DNA from: Myxococcota bacterium
Lineage (GTDB): Bacteria > Myxococcota_A > UBA796 > JAFGLY01
Reading direction: 5' to 3'
DNA: 64,000 nt
Assembly (NCBI GenBank): GCA_024276675.1
Contig: JAJRWT010000091.1
Location: forward strand, 103,797-167,796
Shown here: positions 36,859 through 44,784 of the stretch, piece after piece
How the letters are laid out: each line of letters starts with the position of its first letter
Position numbering within the stretch: the stretch's first letter is position 1
Position numbers and translations under genes: made by a program
Notes under the pieces: generated by a model
The model's database searches: none
What the model was told of the DNA's origin: nothing
What the model saw: only the letters and a program-made list of their open reading frames with translations

Positions 36859-37695
36859 CTATATAGCAGAGACAGTACGCAGTAGGGGAACAACCCGTTC
36901 ACGTAGATGGTCGGGGAGGCGATGGTCCAGGATATCCCTGATCTCTGCCGGGGAATACCTTGCGGAGAAATGGGTGAGCAGGATTTTTTTGTTTTGGCTC
37001 AGCAATTCTTGTCGTGTCAGAAGTTCGTCCAGGTGTGTATGACCTTTGGCTCGGCATTGCTGGATACTTACACGATCATCCAGAAACGTGGTCTCCATGA
37101 TCAGTACTCTGGACTGCCGGACCAATGGTTCCTTTTCGAGAACATCGATGCGGCTGTCCCCCACGAAAGCTACGTCTGGTGCCCAGATTTCTCGTGCAAT
37201 CTGGACTCCGGCCAGGCGAAGATCCCGCAGGCGCTCGCCCGCCAGCCCCCGGTACTCGTCCTTCAGCTTGTTTCGCCTGCTACGCAGTACATAGCCCACC
37301 GATGGCATTCCATGGAGAGACCGGAACACGACAACCTCTCTTTTGTGGTCGAGAGCTATCCGTTCTCCAGGGCTTACAGGGATCAACCTGATTTGCAGAC
37401 CAGAACGATCCAGACTCCGCCATGCTTCGAAGAGGTTTTCGACCCCTCTTTTCAGTTCTCTGGGGACCAGGTACGTCGGCGGAGCCTGGCCCGTGAGTGC
37501 CCTGGTAGCGGCGTGCATGGCCATCCCGCCCATGTGGTCCAGGTGCCCATGGGAAAACATGACCCAGGAGCGCTGAACCGCAGAGCGCGGGCAGCGGCCG
37601 ATATCGAAGCAGAGATCATGACCGGGGAGCTGGATGCAAGTCTCCACACCGCCGATACTCACTCCTCGAATGGCTATTCCCGACAAGTTCAACAT
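36859..37695 (-). CDS. Metallo-beta-lactamase-fold hydrolase, ribonuclease Z-like
   Basis: The 278-aa protein has the zinc motif FSHGHLDHMGG (HxHxDH) near residue 65 and later ligand motifs FVGDSR and TTFLDD. The segment GHTHLDEL and the terminal LTHFSARYSPAEI are typical of tRNase Z. That enzyme removes tRNA 3' trailers. The length fits the short form. The start at ATG 37695 is chosen because the conserved N-terminus begins there; the frame stays open upstream to 37998 without conserved sequence. It lies directly upstream of the kinase-ATPase gene with a 106-nt gap, on the same strand. Confidence 0.75.
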   Translation of the reverse strand: MLNLSGIAIRGVSIGGVETCIQLPGHDLCFDIGRCPRSAVQRSWVMFSHGHLDHMGGMAMHAATRALTGQAPPTYLVPRELKRGVENLFEAWRSLDRSGLQIRLIPVSPGERIALDHKREVVVFRSLHGMPSVGYVLRSRRNKLKDEYRGLAGERLRDLRLAGVQIAREIWAPDVAFVGDSRIDVLEKEPLVRQSRVLIMETTFLDDRVSIQQCRAKGHTHLDELLTRQELLSQNKKILLTHFSARYSPAEIRDILDHRLPDHLRERVVPLLRTVSAI

Positions 37696-38221
37696 GCCTT
37701 CACCTGAATGTCGTTTCCCCAGGGTCGCAGGAAGAAAGGTGTTAATCGAGTGGGATACGTTCCGCTCCGGCGAACGCTTGCCGGATGAAAGCACCCAAAG
37801 AGAAGGAAGCCCTCCGCTTCTACGTTGCCGGTTCACATTATTTTTACGAGAGCGGCCCCACCCGGCTCCAGAAAACAGAATCGAAAGAGCCTCATCTATA
37901 CACATATGCGGTGAAGACCAGGCCGATTCCATGAAACACACGGATTGCCTGTCCGTAGACGGACATGAACAAACGAGATAGATACACCCAAATGCCAAGC
38001 CTCGTGGGAAATGCGTCTACAACGCGATTGTGCGGCATTTCAGCTCACTCGACCAGGCCCAGTGGAACCCGAATCGACAGGTGTTGCAATAATGACAGGC
38101 ACAGTCAAAAAATGTTCCTGCCACTTCCTGTCGGCAGACATCTTTTCTCGTGGACCACTCCGTGGGTCCACCTGTGAGCGACTCCACCCTTGAACGAATG
38201 GTGGGAAGTGGGGAAAGAACC
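37696..38221. other. divergent intergenic region, 526 nt
   Basis: This gap separates the leftward RNase Z-like gene from the rightward glycan cluster, and the promoter of the cluster should lie here. The only structured element I see is an inverted repeat TGGACC...GGTCCA at 38151-38170, 52 nt before the transferase start. No convincing -35/-10 pair or RNA gene is visible. Confidence 0.35.
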
Positions 38222-39661
38222 ATGATGAAACACCTGCTGGTGACCCGCTTGTTTTTCGCAATGGTGGACGCCACCTGCCTGCTGCTGTCGTTCAGCGTAG
38301 CCTATTACCTGCGTATTCACGTGTTCCCCTCGTCGGGAACCGAACAGATCACGGCATTCACCCCTTATTACAAGCTGTTCGTGGTTATCTGGGCCATGTG
38401 GATTTGGGCAGCCATGAGAGCCCGACTCCTGGACATGCCGGATCTGCCGTTCGAAGAAGAAATCGTGAGGGTCTTGAGTGCCCTGGTGATGATTCTCCTG
38501 ATGGTGATGCTGGTTCTCGGCATGTTGAAGATGAACTACAACTACTCAAGGCTGGTGGTGTTTGGTGGTTTTGGACTTTCTTTTTTCGTGATTACGAGCG
38601 CCAGGGCCATCTTGCGAAAAACACTGGCCCTGGTGGATGGTGCAAGACGAACCGTTTTGCTGGTGAGTGGTACCAGGGAACTACCCATGGCAGTGCAACG
38701 TCTTCTCCACATGAAGAGCGCGACTCACAATATCGTGGGGGTTGTCCTCCCGGAACGGCTCATGTCGGAAGACAATTCGCCGTTGGAAACAGAGGGGCTC
38801 GAGATACCGGTTCTGGGAACCCTGGACCATTTGGACGAGGTGCTGTCGTCAAACGATATCCAACGTGTCAGCATTGTACTCCAGGGTCTGGAGAGCGACG
38901 AAGTCATGGACATCGCGGTCAAGATCGAAGGCCGTCTGCCCTTCATGACCCTGCACCCCGAGCCCAGCGACATACTGGTAGCCAACTCCGAGATCACCGT
39001 GGAAGCGGGCTCGGTCAATCTCAATCTCCACCAGAACCTTGTAAACCCTGTATTTCGCATAGCAAAGAGAGTCTTCGACATCATCTTCGCATCTGCGGCA
39101 ATAATCGTTCTATTCCCAGTCTACGCGCTCATAGCGCTCGCCATAAAGCTGGATTCCAGTGGTCCGGTTTTCTACGTACAACGGCGTCTGGGTCAGGACA
39201 TGCAGCCTTTTGGTTGCTACAAGTTCCGCACCATGGCCGCCGATGCTGAAAAACGCCTGTAGAAGCTCCTGGACTCGGATCCGGCCGCCCGTGCTGAATT
39301 CCAACGGGACTACAAGTTGAAAAACGACCCCAGGATTACCCGGGTAGGAGACTGGCTCAGGAAGACCTCCCTGGACGAACTTCCACAGTTTCTGAACGTG
39401 CTACAGGGCACCATGAGTGTGGTGGGGCCCAGGCCGATCGTGGAAGGCGAAGTGGTCAAGTACGAGCGTTGGAGCAGGATCCTCTTCCGTGTGAAACCCG
39501 GGATTACAGGTCTATGGCAGGTGTCCGGAAGAAACGACGTGACATATAGGGAGCGGATCATGTTCGACCGGTACTATGTCAAGAACTGGTCTGTGCGGCT
39601 GGACCTGATGATCATCATCAAGACCATCTTCATCATGCTTGGAAAGCAGGGTGCCTACTGA
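38222..39661 (+). pseudogene. Undecaprenyl-phosphate sugar-1-phosphate transferase (WcaJ/PssY-like), interrupted by in-frame TAG
   Basis: This enzyme starts a glycan by moving a sugar-1-phosphate onto undecaprenyl phosphate. The N-terminal part has four to five membrane helices and a nucleotide-binding-like domain. The C-terminal bacterial sugar transferase domain begins KRVFDIIFASAAIIVLFP and has KFRTM, KNDPRITRVG, RKTSLDELPQ, VGPRPI and PGITGLWQVSGRN. A TAG at 39260-39262 splits the frame after KFRTMAADAEKRL. The conserved sequence continues in the same frame, so 480 codons fit the 460-480-aa family. One G-to-T change (GAG to TAG) would explain it. A mutation, a sequencing error or readthrough are all possible. 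The ATG at 38222 has GGGGAAAG upstream. Confidence 0.85.
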
Positions 39662-39678
39662 ATCAACGGGAGTGTTTC

Positions 39679-40908
39679 ATGGCTCGGTTCATGTTGCTCA
39701 CCTACTACTATCCGCCCGAGGTGGCAGCAGCGGCACATCTGTACCACCAACTCGCCACGGCTTTGGTGGAGAGAGGCCACGAGGTACAGGTCGTCACGGG
39801 ATTTCCTCGCTATAATGCACGATATGCCAGCAGGAAATACGATGGCAGGCATTTCATGCGTGAGTGGGAAGATGGCGTGGAGATTGTCCGTATCGCCTTG
39901 CCCCAACTGCCGCGTACCAATCCCGTGCTGCGCGGAGGTGAAGAGTTCTTGAATGCCGGTATCCTGTCGTTGACGGCGGCGGCCATGAAACGAGCCCATG
40001 CTTCTTTCGTCTATTCCCCCCCGCTGCCAATGGCACTGGCGGCCTGTTTCTTGAAAAGGCTACGCAACACTCCCACAATCATCAATGTCCAGGACTTGTT
40101 TCCCAAGGAAGCCATCGACATAGGTGTCTTGAAGAATCCAACCTTGATACGAGTGATGGAGTTCCTGGAGTCCTTCGTCTATGACAACGCCGATCATGTC
40201 GTGGCCCACTCGGAGGGAAATCGGCGTTACATCGTATCCAGGGGTGGAAGTGATACCAGGGTTCACACCATCCACAACTGGATCGATCTCGACGAGATCC
40301 ACCCGGGGCCGAAGGACAACGAATTCCGCAGGACCAACGTCCCTGAAGGCAAGTTCTGTGTAAGCTACGCCGGCACTATGGGTTGGAACCAGGACATGGA
40401 TACCCTCATCCGGGCTGCCAGGGAACTCAGGGAATACGACGAGATCTTCTTCCTGCTGGTTGGTGATGGGAACAACAAGGCGGAAGGAGAACGTATGGCG
40501 GCTGAATATGGGCTTGAAAACGTCCGTTTCAAATCATCTATACCCTTCCACGAGTACAAGGAGCTGGTGCGGGCGTCGGATGTTGGCCTTGTGAACCTGA
40601 ACCCCAGACTCCTCTCCCCAGTGGTCCCTTCGAAGCTTTTGAATCTCATGGGCAGCGCCATCCCGGTGGCGGCAAGCCTGCCGTTGTCCGGCGATGCGCC
40701 TGCCATCATACGGGATGCCAACTGTGGCTACGTCGTCGATGCGGGCGATTACAAGGGTCTGGCCAAGGGTATCCTGAAACTCTACCATGACAGGGAAGCT
40801 TCTCGGGAGATGGGCCAGAACGGGCGTCGATACGCAGAAGAACACTTTTCCCTGGAAGCGTGTACCGGGCAGATCGAATCGCTCCTGGTGCAGGTGGCGA
40901 GATCTTGA
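39679..40908 (+). CDS. Glycosyltransferase family 4 (WbuB-like)
   Basis: The 409-aa cytoplasmic GT-B enzyme transfers a sugar to a lipid-linked glycan. The N-terminus MLLTYYYPPEVAAAAHL is the GT4 acceptor-domain start. The C-terminal donor domain has the E-x7-E-type region replaced by the family form SPVVPSKLLNLMGSAIPVAAS, and GLVNLNPRLLSP precedes it. The segment NVQDLFPKEAIDIG is shared with WbuB-type transferases. GGGAG lies 6 nt before the ATG and 17 nt separate it from the transferase stop, so they are co-transcribed. Confidence 0.88.
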   Translation: MARFMLLTYYYPPEVAAAAHLYHQLATALVERGHEVQVVTGFPRYNARYASRKYDGRHFMREWEDGVEIVRIALPQLPRTNPVLRGGEEFLNAGILSLTAAAMKRAHASFVYSPPLPMALAACFLKRLRNTPTIINVQDLFPKEAIDIGVLKNPTLIRVMEFLESFVYDNADHVVAHSEGNRRYIVSRGGSDTRVHTIHNWIDLDEIHPGPKDNEFRRTNVPEGKFCVSYAGTMGWNQDMDTLIRAARELREYDEIFFLLVGDGNNKAEGERMAAEYGLENVRFKSSIPFHEYKELVRASDVGLVNLNPRLLSPVVPSKLLNLMGSAIPVAASLPLSGDAPAIIRDANCGYVVDAGDYKGLAKGILKLYHDREASREMGQNGRRYAEEHFSLEACTGQIESLLVQVARS

Positions 40909-40961
40909 ACAACGCCGGCCATGAAGAGCGTGACCTCAGCATGCCCCGGGGAAGGACCTCC

Positions 40962-42593
40962 ATGCTCTCTGCCGTGATCCTTGCTGGTGGGCGTGGAACC
41001 AGGTTGGACCCGGTCAGCGGCGGGCTCCCCAAGCCCCTGGTCTCCGTGGGGGGCACCCCCATCGTGGAGCATCAGATCGCCGTCCTGGCCAGGTACGGGG
41101 TTGGACAGGTTTTCCTGACCACTGGCTATGGAGCCAATATTCTGGAGAGAAGCCTGGGTGATGGATCTCGCTGGGGAGTGGAACTGCACTATGTCCGCGA
41201 GAGCAGACCTCTGGGCACGGCTGGGGGAGTAGCTGCCTTGCGAGGTCGTCTCCGTCACGATTTTTTCGTCGTCTATGGCGACGTGATGTTCGACATGGAT
41301 CTCACGAGGCTGGCAGCGTTCCATTCCCGGGTTGGAGCCGACGCCACGTTGGTGGTGCATCCCAACGACCATCCACAGGATTCGGATCTCCTGGTATTGG
41401 ACGAAAGCGACAGGTTGCTGGAACTCCACCCCAAGCCCAGGAGCCCGGGGGCCATAGACCTCCCCAACCTGGTATCCGCAGCGCTCTATGTGCTCACTCC
41501 CGGGGCGCTGGAGTTTGTCGAGCCCGGTGTTTCCCAGGACTTCATCCGGGATGTCTTCCCAAGGATGATTGCCTCCGGCTCGCGGTTGTTCGGGTACCGG
41601 ACTCCGGAGTACCTGAAGGACATGGGTACGCCGGAACGTCTTGCCAGGGTTCACCAGGACTGTCTCGCCGGCACTATAGCATCCAGGCGCTGGGACAAGC
41701 CCCGACCCACCGTCTTCCTGGATCGGGACGGTGTGATCAACGAAGAGATAGGTGGTGTCCACCGCGCCGACGACCTGCGGCTCATCGAGGGAGTGGGCAG
41801 CGCCATCAACGAATTGAACCGTTCAGGTTGGCTGTGTGCCGTGGCGACGAACCAGCCTGGTCTGGCCAAGGGTTTCATGAACGAAGAAACCCTCGGCAAG
41901 ATCCACCGTCGCCTGGAGAGCCGTCTTGGCCTGGAGCGTTCGTGGATCGATGCCATGGTCTATTGTCCCCATCATCCAGAGCGGGGACATGAGGGCGAAG
42001 TCCGCGAATTGAAGGTCGTTTGCTCCTGCAGGAAGCCCGCCGTCGGGATGCTCCGAGAACTGGCAAACCAGCTTCCTGTGGACCTCTCCCGCTCGGTCAT
42101 GGTGGGAGATAGCTGGCGGGACATGGTTGCCGGTCACGTTTTCGGCCTGGAGACCATCGGAGTCAGGACGGGGGACGCCTTGCGCTCTCCACCCCCCCAA
42201 GATCTGGCCTGGCTGGCACATGCCGACCTGCTGGTGGACGATTTGCCAGCAGCGGTGAAGGCGCTGTTGGCCCCGCAGGCCGATTTCTCCCATCACATCG
42301 GTATTGTTCAGAAGGCGCTCGTTTCAGCCGCAAGGCGTCCCCTCCGTGTTGCCGTACGAGCAGGGCCACGACCAGAGCAGAACCTTCACCTGTTCAACCT
42401 TCAACGTTCCATCCGACGCAATGGTATTACCGTTTCGAGAGTGCTTGCCCAGGACGCGAGCGCGGTGGGAAAGGTATTTTCGCAACGGGGACATTACCCT
42501 CTCCCTGCCGGTTCAGGGTTGCCTCGACCGGAAGTGCTGCTGCTGGCGGCACCAGGCAGGCATGGTGGCGACCTGGAGTTGAACCTCGTGTGA
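40962..42593 (+). CDS. Bifunctional heptose-1-phosphate nucleotidyltransferase / heptose-1,7-bisphosphate 7-phosphatase (HddC-GmhB fusion)
   Basis: Two steps of GDP-D-glycero-alpha-D-manno-heptose synthesis are fused. Residues about 1-235 are a sugar nucleotidyltransferase with the signature LAGGRGTRL and the metal-site Asp in VYGDVMFD. Residues about 245-430 are a GmhB HAD phosphatase with motif I FLDRDGVIN, the zinc-site cysteines in CPHHPERG and CSCRKP, and motif III VMVGDSWRDM. A C-terminal extension of about 90 residues has no clear family. ATG 40962 (543 aa) has AAGGA 5 nt upstream. Its neighbour encodes the matching kinase HddA, and GmhA lies 5 kb downstream. Confidence 0.88.
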   Translation: MLSAVILAGGRGTRLDPVSGGLPKPLVSVGGTPIVEHQIAVLARYGVGQVFLTTGYGANILERSLGDGSRWGVELHYVRESRPLGTAGGVAALRGRLRHDFFVVYGDVMFDMDLTRLAAFHSRVGADATLVVHPNDHPQDSDLLVLDESDRLLELHPKPRSPGAIDLPNLVSAALYVLTPGALEFVEPGVSQDFIRDVFPRMIASGSRLFGYRTPEYLKDMGTPERLARVHQDCLAGTIASRRWDKPRPTVFLDRDGVINEEIGGVHRADDLRLIEGVGSAINELNRSGWLCAVATNQPGLAKGFMNEETLGKIHRRLESRLGLERSWIDAMVYCPHHPERGHEGEVRELKVVCSCRKPAVGMLRELANQLPVDLSRSVMVGDSWRDMVAGHVFGLETIGVRTGDALRSPPPQDLAWLAHADLLVDDLPAAVKALLAPQADFSHHIGIVQKALVSAARRPLRVAVRAGPRPEQNLHLFNLQRSIRRNGITVSRVLAQDASAVGKVFSQRGHYPLPAGSGLPRPEVLLLAAPGRHGGDLELNLV

Positions 42594-42671
42594 ACCCCCG
42601 TTCAACAACGCCCTGCCTTCCCAGTAACCTGGCCCGGTGGCTGGTGTGTACTCTCTCTTTCAGGAGCCTCA

Positions 42672-43688
42672 ATGATAATCTCCAGGACTCCCTTTCGCGT
42701 TTCCTTCGTAGGAGGAGGTTCGGATCTGCCCGCCTACTGCCAGCGCAGGACCGGTGCAGTGTTGAGTGTCACGATAGACCGGTCCATGTACCTCACGCTT
42801 CATCCCTATTTTCACCGCGGAAAAACCTTGCTGCGCTACTCGCGCACAGAGTTGGTGGAGGACATTTCTCAGATCCAGCACGCCATCTTCCGCGAAGCTT
42901 TGAAGTTCATGGATGTCTCTGGAGGGATCGAGGTTTCTTCCAGTGCGGATGTTCCCTCTGGAACGGGGCTGGGTTCCTCCAGTTCTTTTACGGTTGGTCT
43001 GCTGCAGGTCCTGTCCGCATTCAAGAGTCGTTTCTTGTCAAGGGAGCAGTTGGCGTCCAGTGCAAGTCACCTGGAGATCGATGTCCTGGGCGAGCCCATC
43101 GGTCGTCAGGATCAGTATGCCGCGGCTTTTGGCGGTTTGAATCTCATCGAGTTCAAGGCTGACGGCCGAACAGAGGTCAGTCCGATAGCGGTCCCCAGGC
43201 ACACGGTGGAAGCTCTGGATAGGTGTCTGCTCATGTTCTACACCGGTACCAGGCGCACCACGCGCTCTGTTCTGACAGAGCAGCAGGAAATAGTAGCCCG
43301 GGACGACGACAAATTCAGGAGCACCTCCAAGATGGTGGAGTTGGCCTACCAGATGCGTGATGCGATATATGCCGGTGAACTATCGGTCGTCGGGGAGCTG
43401 CTCCACCAGAACTGGAAGATCAAGAGGAGCCTCACCAGTCAGATCAGCAACCCCGACATAGATAGTGCCTACGAAGCCGCCAGGGCTGCGGGGGCAATCG
43501 GCGGAAAACTGTTGGGGGCGGGCGGAGGTGGATTCATGTTGTTCTACGTTGAGCCGGAGCATCGACAAGCGGTACGATCGGCCCTTTCCAGGCTGACCGA
43601 ACTCCGTTTTTCCTTCTTCCATTTTGGTAGCAGCATCATTTTTCATGATGGGTCGATGGTAGAAACCAGCCAGGGTTTCATGAGCTGA
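42672..43688 (+). CDS. hddA: D-glycero-alpha-D-manno-heptose-7-phosphate kinase (HddA), GHMP family
   Basis: HddA phosphorylates heptose-7-phosphate at C1. The 338-aa protein begins with the family start IISRTPFRVSFVGGGSDLP, has the GHMP ATP loop PSGTGLGSSSSF near residue 98 and the C-terminal KLLGAGGGGFMLFY. This start (RTPFRVSFVGGGTD) is typical of HddA rather than galactokinase or mevalonate kinase. AGGAG lies 5 nt before the ATG. It follows the HddC-GmhB fusion by 78 nt, which supports the assignment. Confidence 0.9.
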   Translation: MIISRTPFRVSFVGGGSDLPAYCQRRTGAVLSVTIDRSMYLTLHPYFHRGKTLLRYSRTELVEDISQIQHAIFREALKFMDVSGGIEVSSSADVPSGTGLGSSSSFTVGLLQVLSAFKSRFLSREQLASSASHLEIDVLGEPIGRQDQYAAAFGGLNLIEFKADGRTEVSPIAVPRHTVEALDRCLLMFYTGTRRTTRSVLTEQQEIVARDDDKFRSTSKMVELAYQMRDAIYAGELSVVGELLHQNWKIKRSLTSQISNPDIDSAYEAARAAGAIGGKLLGAGGGGFMLFYVEPEHRQAVRSALSRLTELRFSFFHFGSSIIFHDGSMVETSQGFMS

Positions 43689-43731
43689 GTCGTTCCGCCA
43701 ACACCCCGATGGCGTCGGGAGGGAGAGTGCG

Positions 43732-44658
43732 ATGGATTTGGACAGACCGGTGTTCATGGTGGGCATGCCCAGGAGCGGTACCACGATCATCTATGAAGCG
43801 CTGGCTCGCCACGAGGATCTCGGGTGGTTCTCCAGTTTCGTGGTTCGGCAGCCACGCATGGAGTTCTTGACGTTGTTGTCCAGGATCTACGATCTGCCTC
43901 TGGTCTCCCAACACGTGCATGGTGTGAAGCCCCAGTTCCGGCAGGGGCGAAACCTCTACAACAAGTTCCTCCCGAAGCCGGATGAAGGGTGGAGCATCTG
44001 GAGGCGACTTTGTGGTGAGCATTTCCTTTATGAGTACCTGCTGGATGTGAAGGCGACGCCAAGGGAACGGACTCGCACCCACCGGGGGATTTCCAGGCTG
44101 TTGCGTTACCAGGGAAAGCAGCGCTTCCTTTCCAAGACAGTCGGTCCTCCACGTATGGAGTATCTACAGAGTATCTTCCCCGACGCCTTTTTCATCCAGA
44201 TAGTCCGGGACGGTCGGGCGGTGGTAAACTCCCTTCTCAATTTTTCCGTCTGGAAGGAGCAGGGAGGGTATGAGAAGCCCTTCTGGGACAAAGGGCTTCC
44301 CGACGATTGGATGCTGGAATGGGAACGTAGCGGCAAGAGCCCCGCTGCCCTTGCGGCCATTCAATGGCGAGTGGTCCAGGACGTCTCCCAGGACGAGGCA
44401 TCCAGGTTGCGCAAGGGCCGTTTCATGCTGGTGCGCTACGAAGATTTCACCGCTGATCCCGTTTCCATGATCCGCGAGATCCAGGATTTCTGTGGACTTT
44501 CTCGTTCGCATCGTGTCGAGAGTTCGATGGAAAAGCCCGGTAGCTTCGTAGACATGAACTACAAGTTCCGCAAGGCATTTTCCCAGAAGGAAATCGAAGC
44601 CCTTGAAGGGCTCATGGAGCCGTGGCTGTCCAGGTATGGGTATCTGGAGATGACCTGA
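43732..44658 (+). CDS. Sulfotransferase family protein
   Basis: The 308-aa protein has the 5'-phosphosulfate-binding loop GMPRSGTTIIYEA at residues 10-22 and a 3'-phosphate-binding region IVRDGRAVVNSLL near 160. These are the two PAPS-binding signatures of sulfotransferases. It would transfer sulfate from PAPS to a hydroxyl, here probably of a sugar in the cluster's glycan (inference). GGAG lies 6 nt before the ATG and 43 nt separate it from hddA, so it belongs to the same operon. Confidence 0.85.
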   Translation: MDLDRPVFMVGMPRSGTTIIYEALARHEDLGWFSSFVVRQPRMEFLTLLSRIYDLPLVSQHVHGVKPQFRQGRNLYNKFLPKPDEGWSIWRRLCGEHFLYEYLLDVKATPRERTRTHRGISRLLRYQGKQRFLSKTVGPPRMEYLQSIFPDAFFIQIVRDGRAVVNSLLNFSVWKEQGGYEKPFWDKGLPDDWMLEWERSGKSPAALAAIQWRVVQDVSQDEASRLRKGRFMLVRYEDFTADPVSMIREIQDFCGLSRSHRVESSMEKPGSFVDMNYKFRKAFSQKEIEALEGLMEPWLSRYGYLEMT

Positions 44659-44784
44659 AAGCCCTCCCTGGGAACTCCCTAAAGTCCAGCCCGTGCTGTC
44701 CGACATACACAGTGTGGTTTTCCGTCGTTGCGGAAAAGCCCGCTGTACGTGCCGGGATTCCGGCCATCAGAATTGAGATCTACC

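Noticed and set aside
39260..39262. Reassignment of TAG as a sense codon
   Set aside because: TAG ends other intact genes in the window (for example khpB at 12842-12844), so genome-wide reassignment is not supported.
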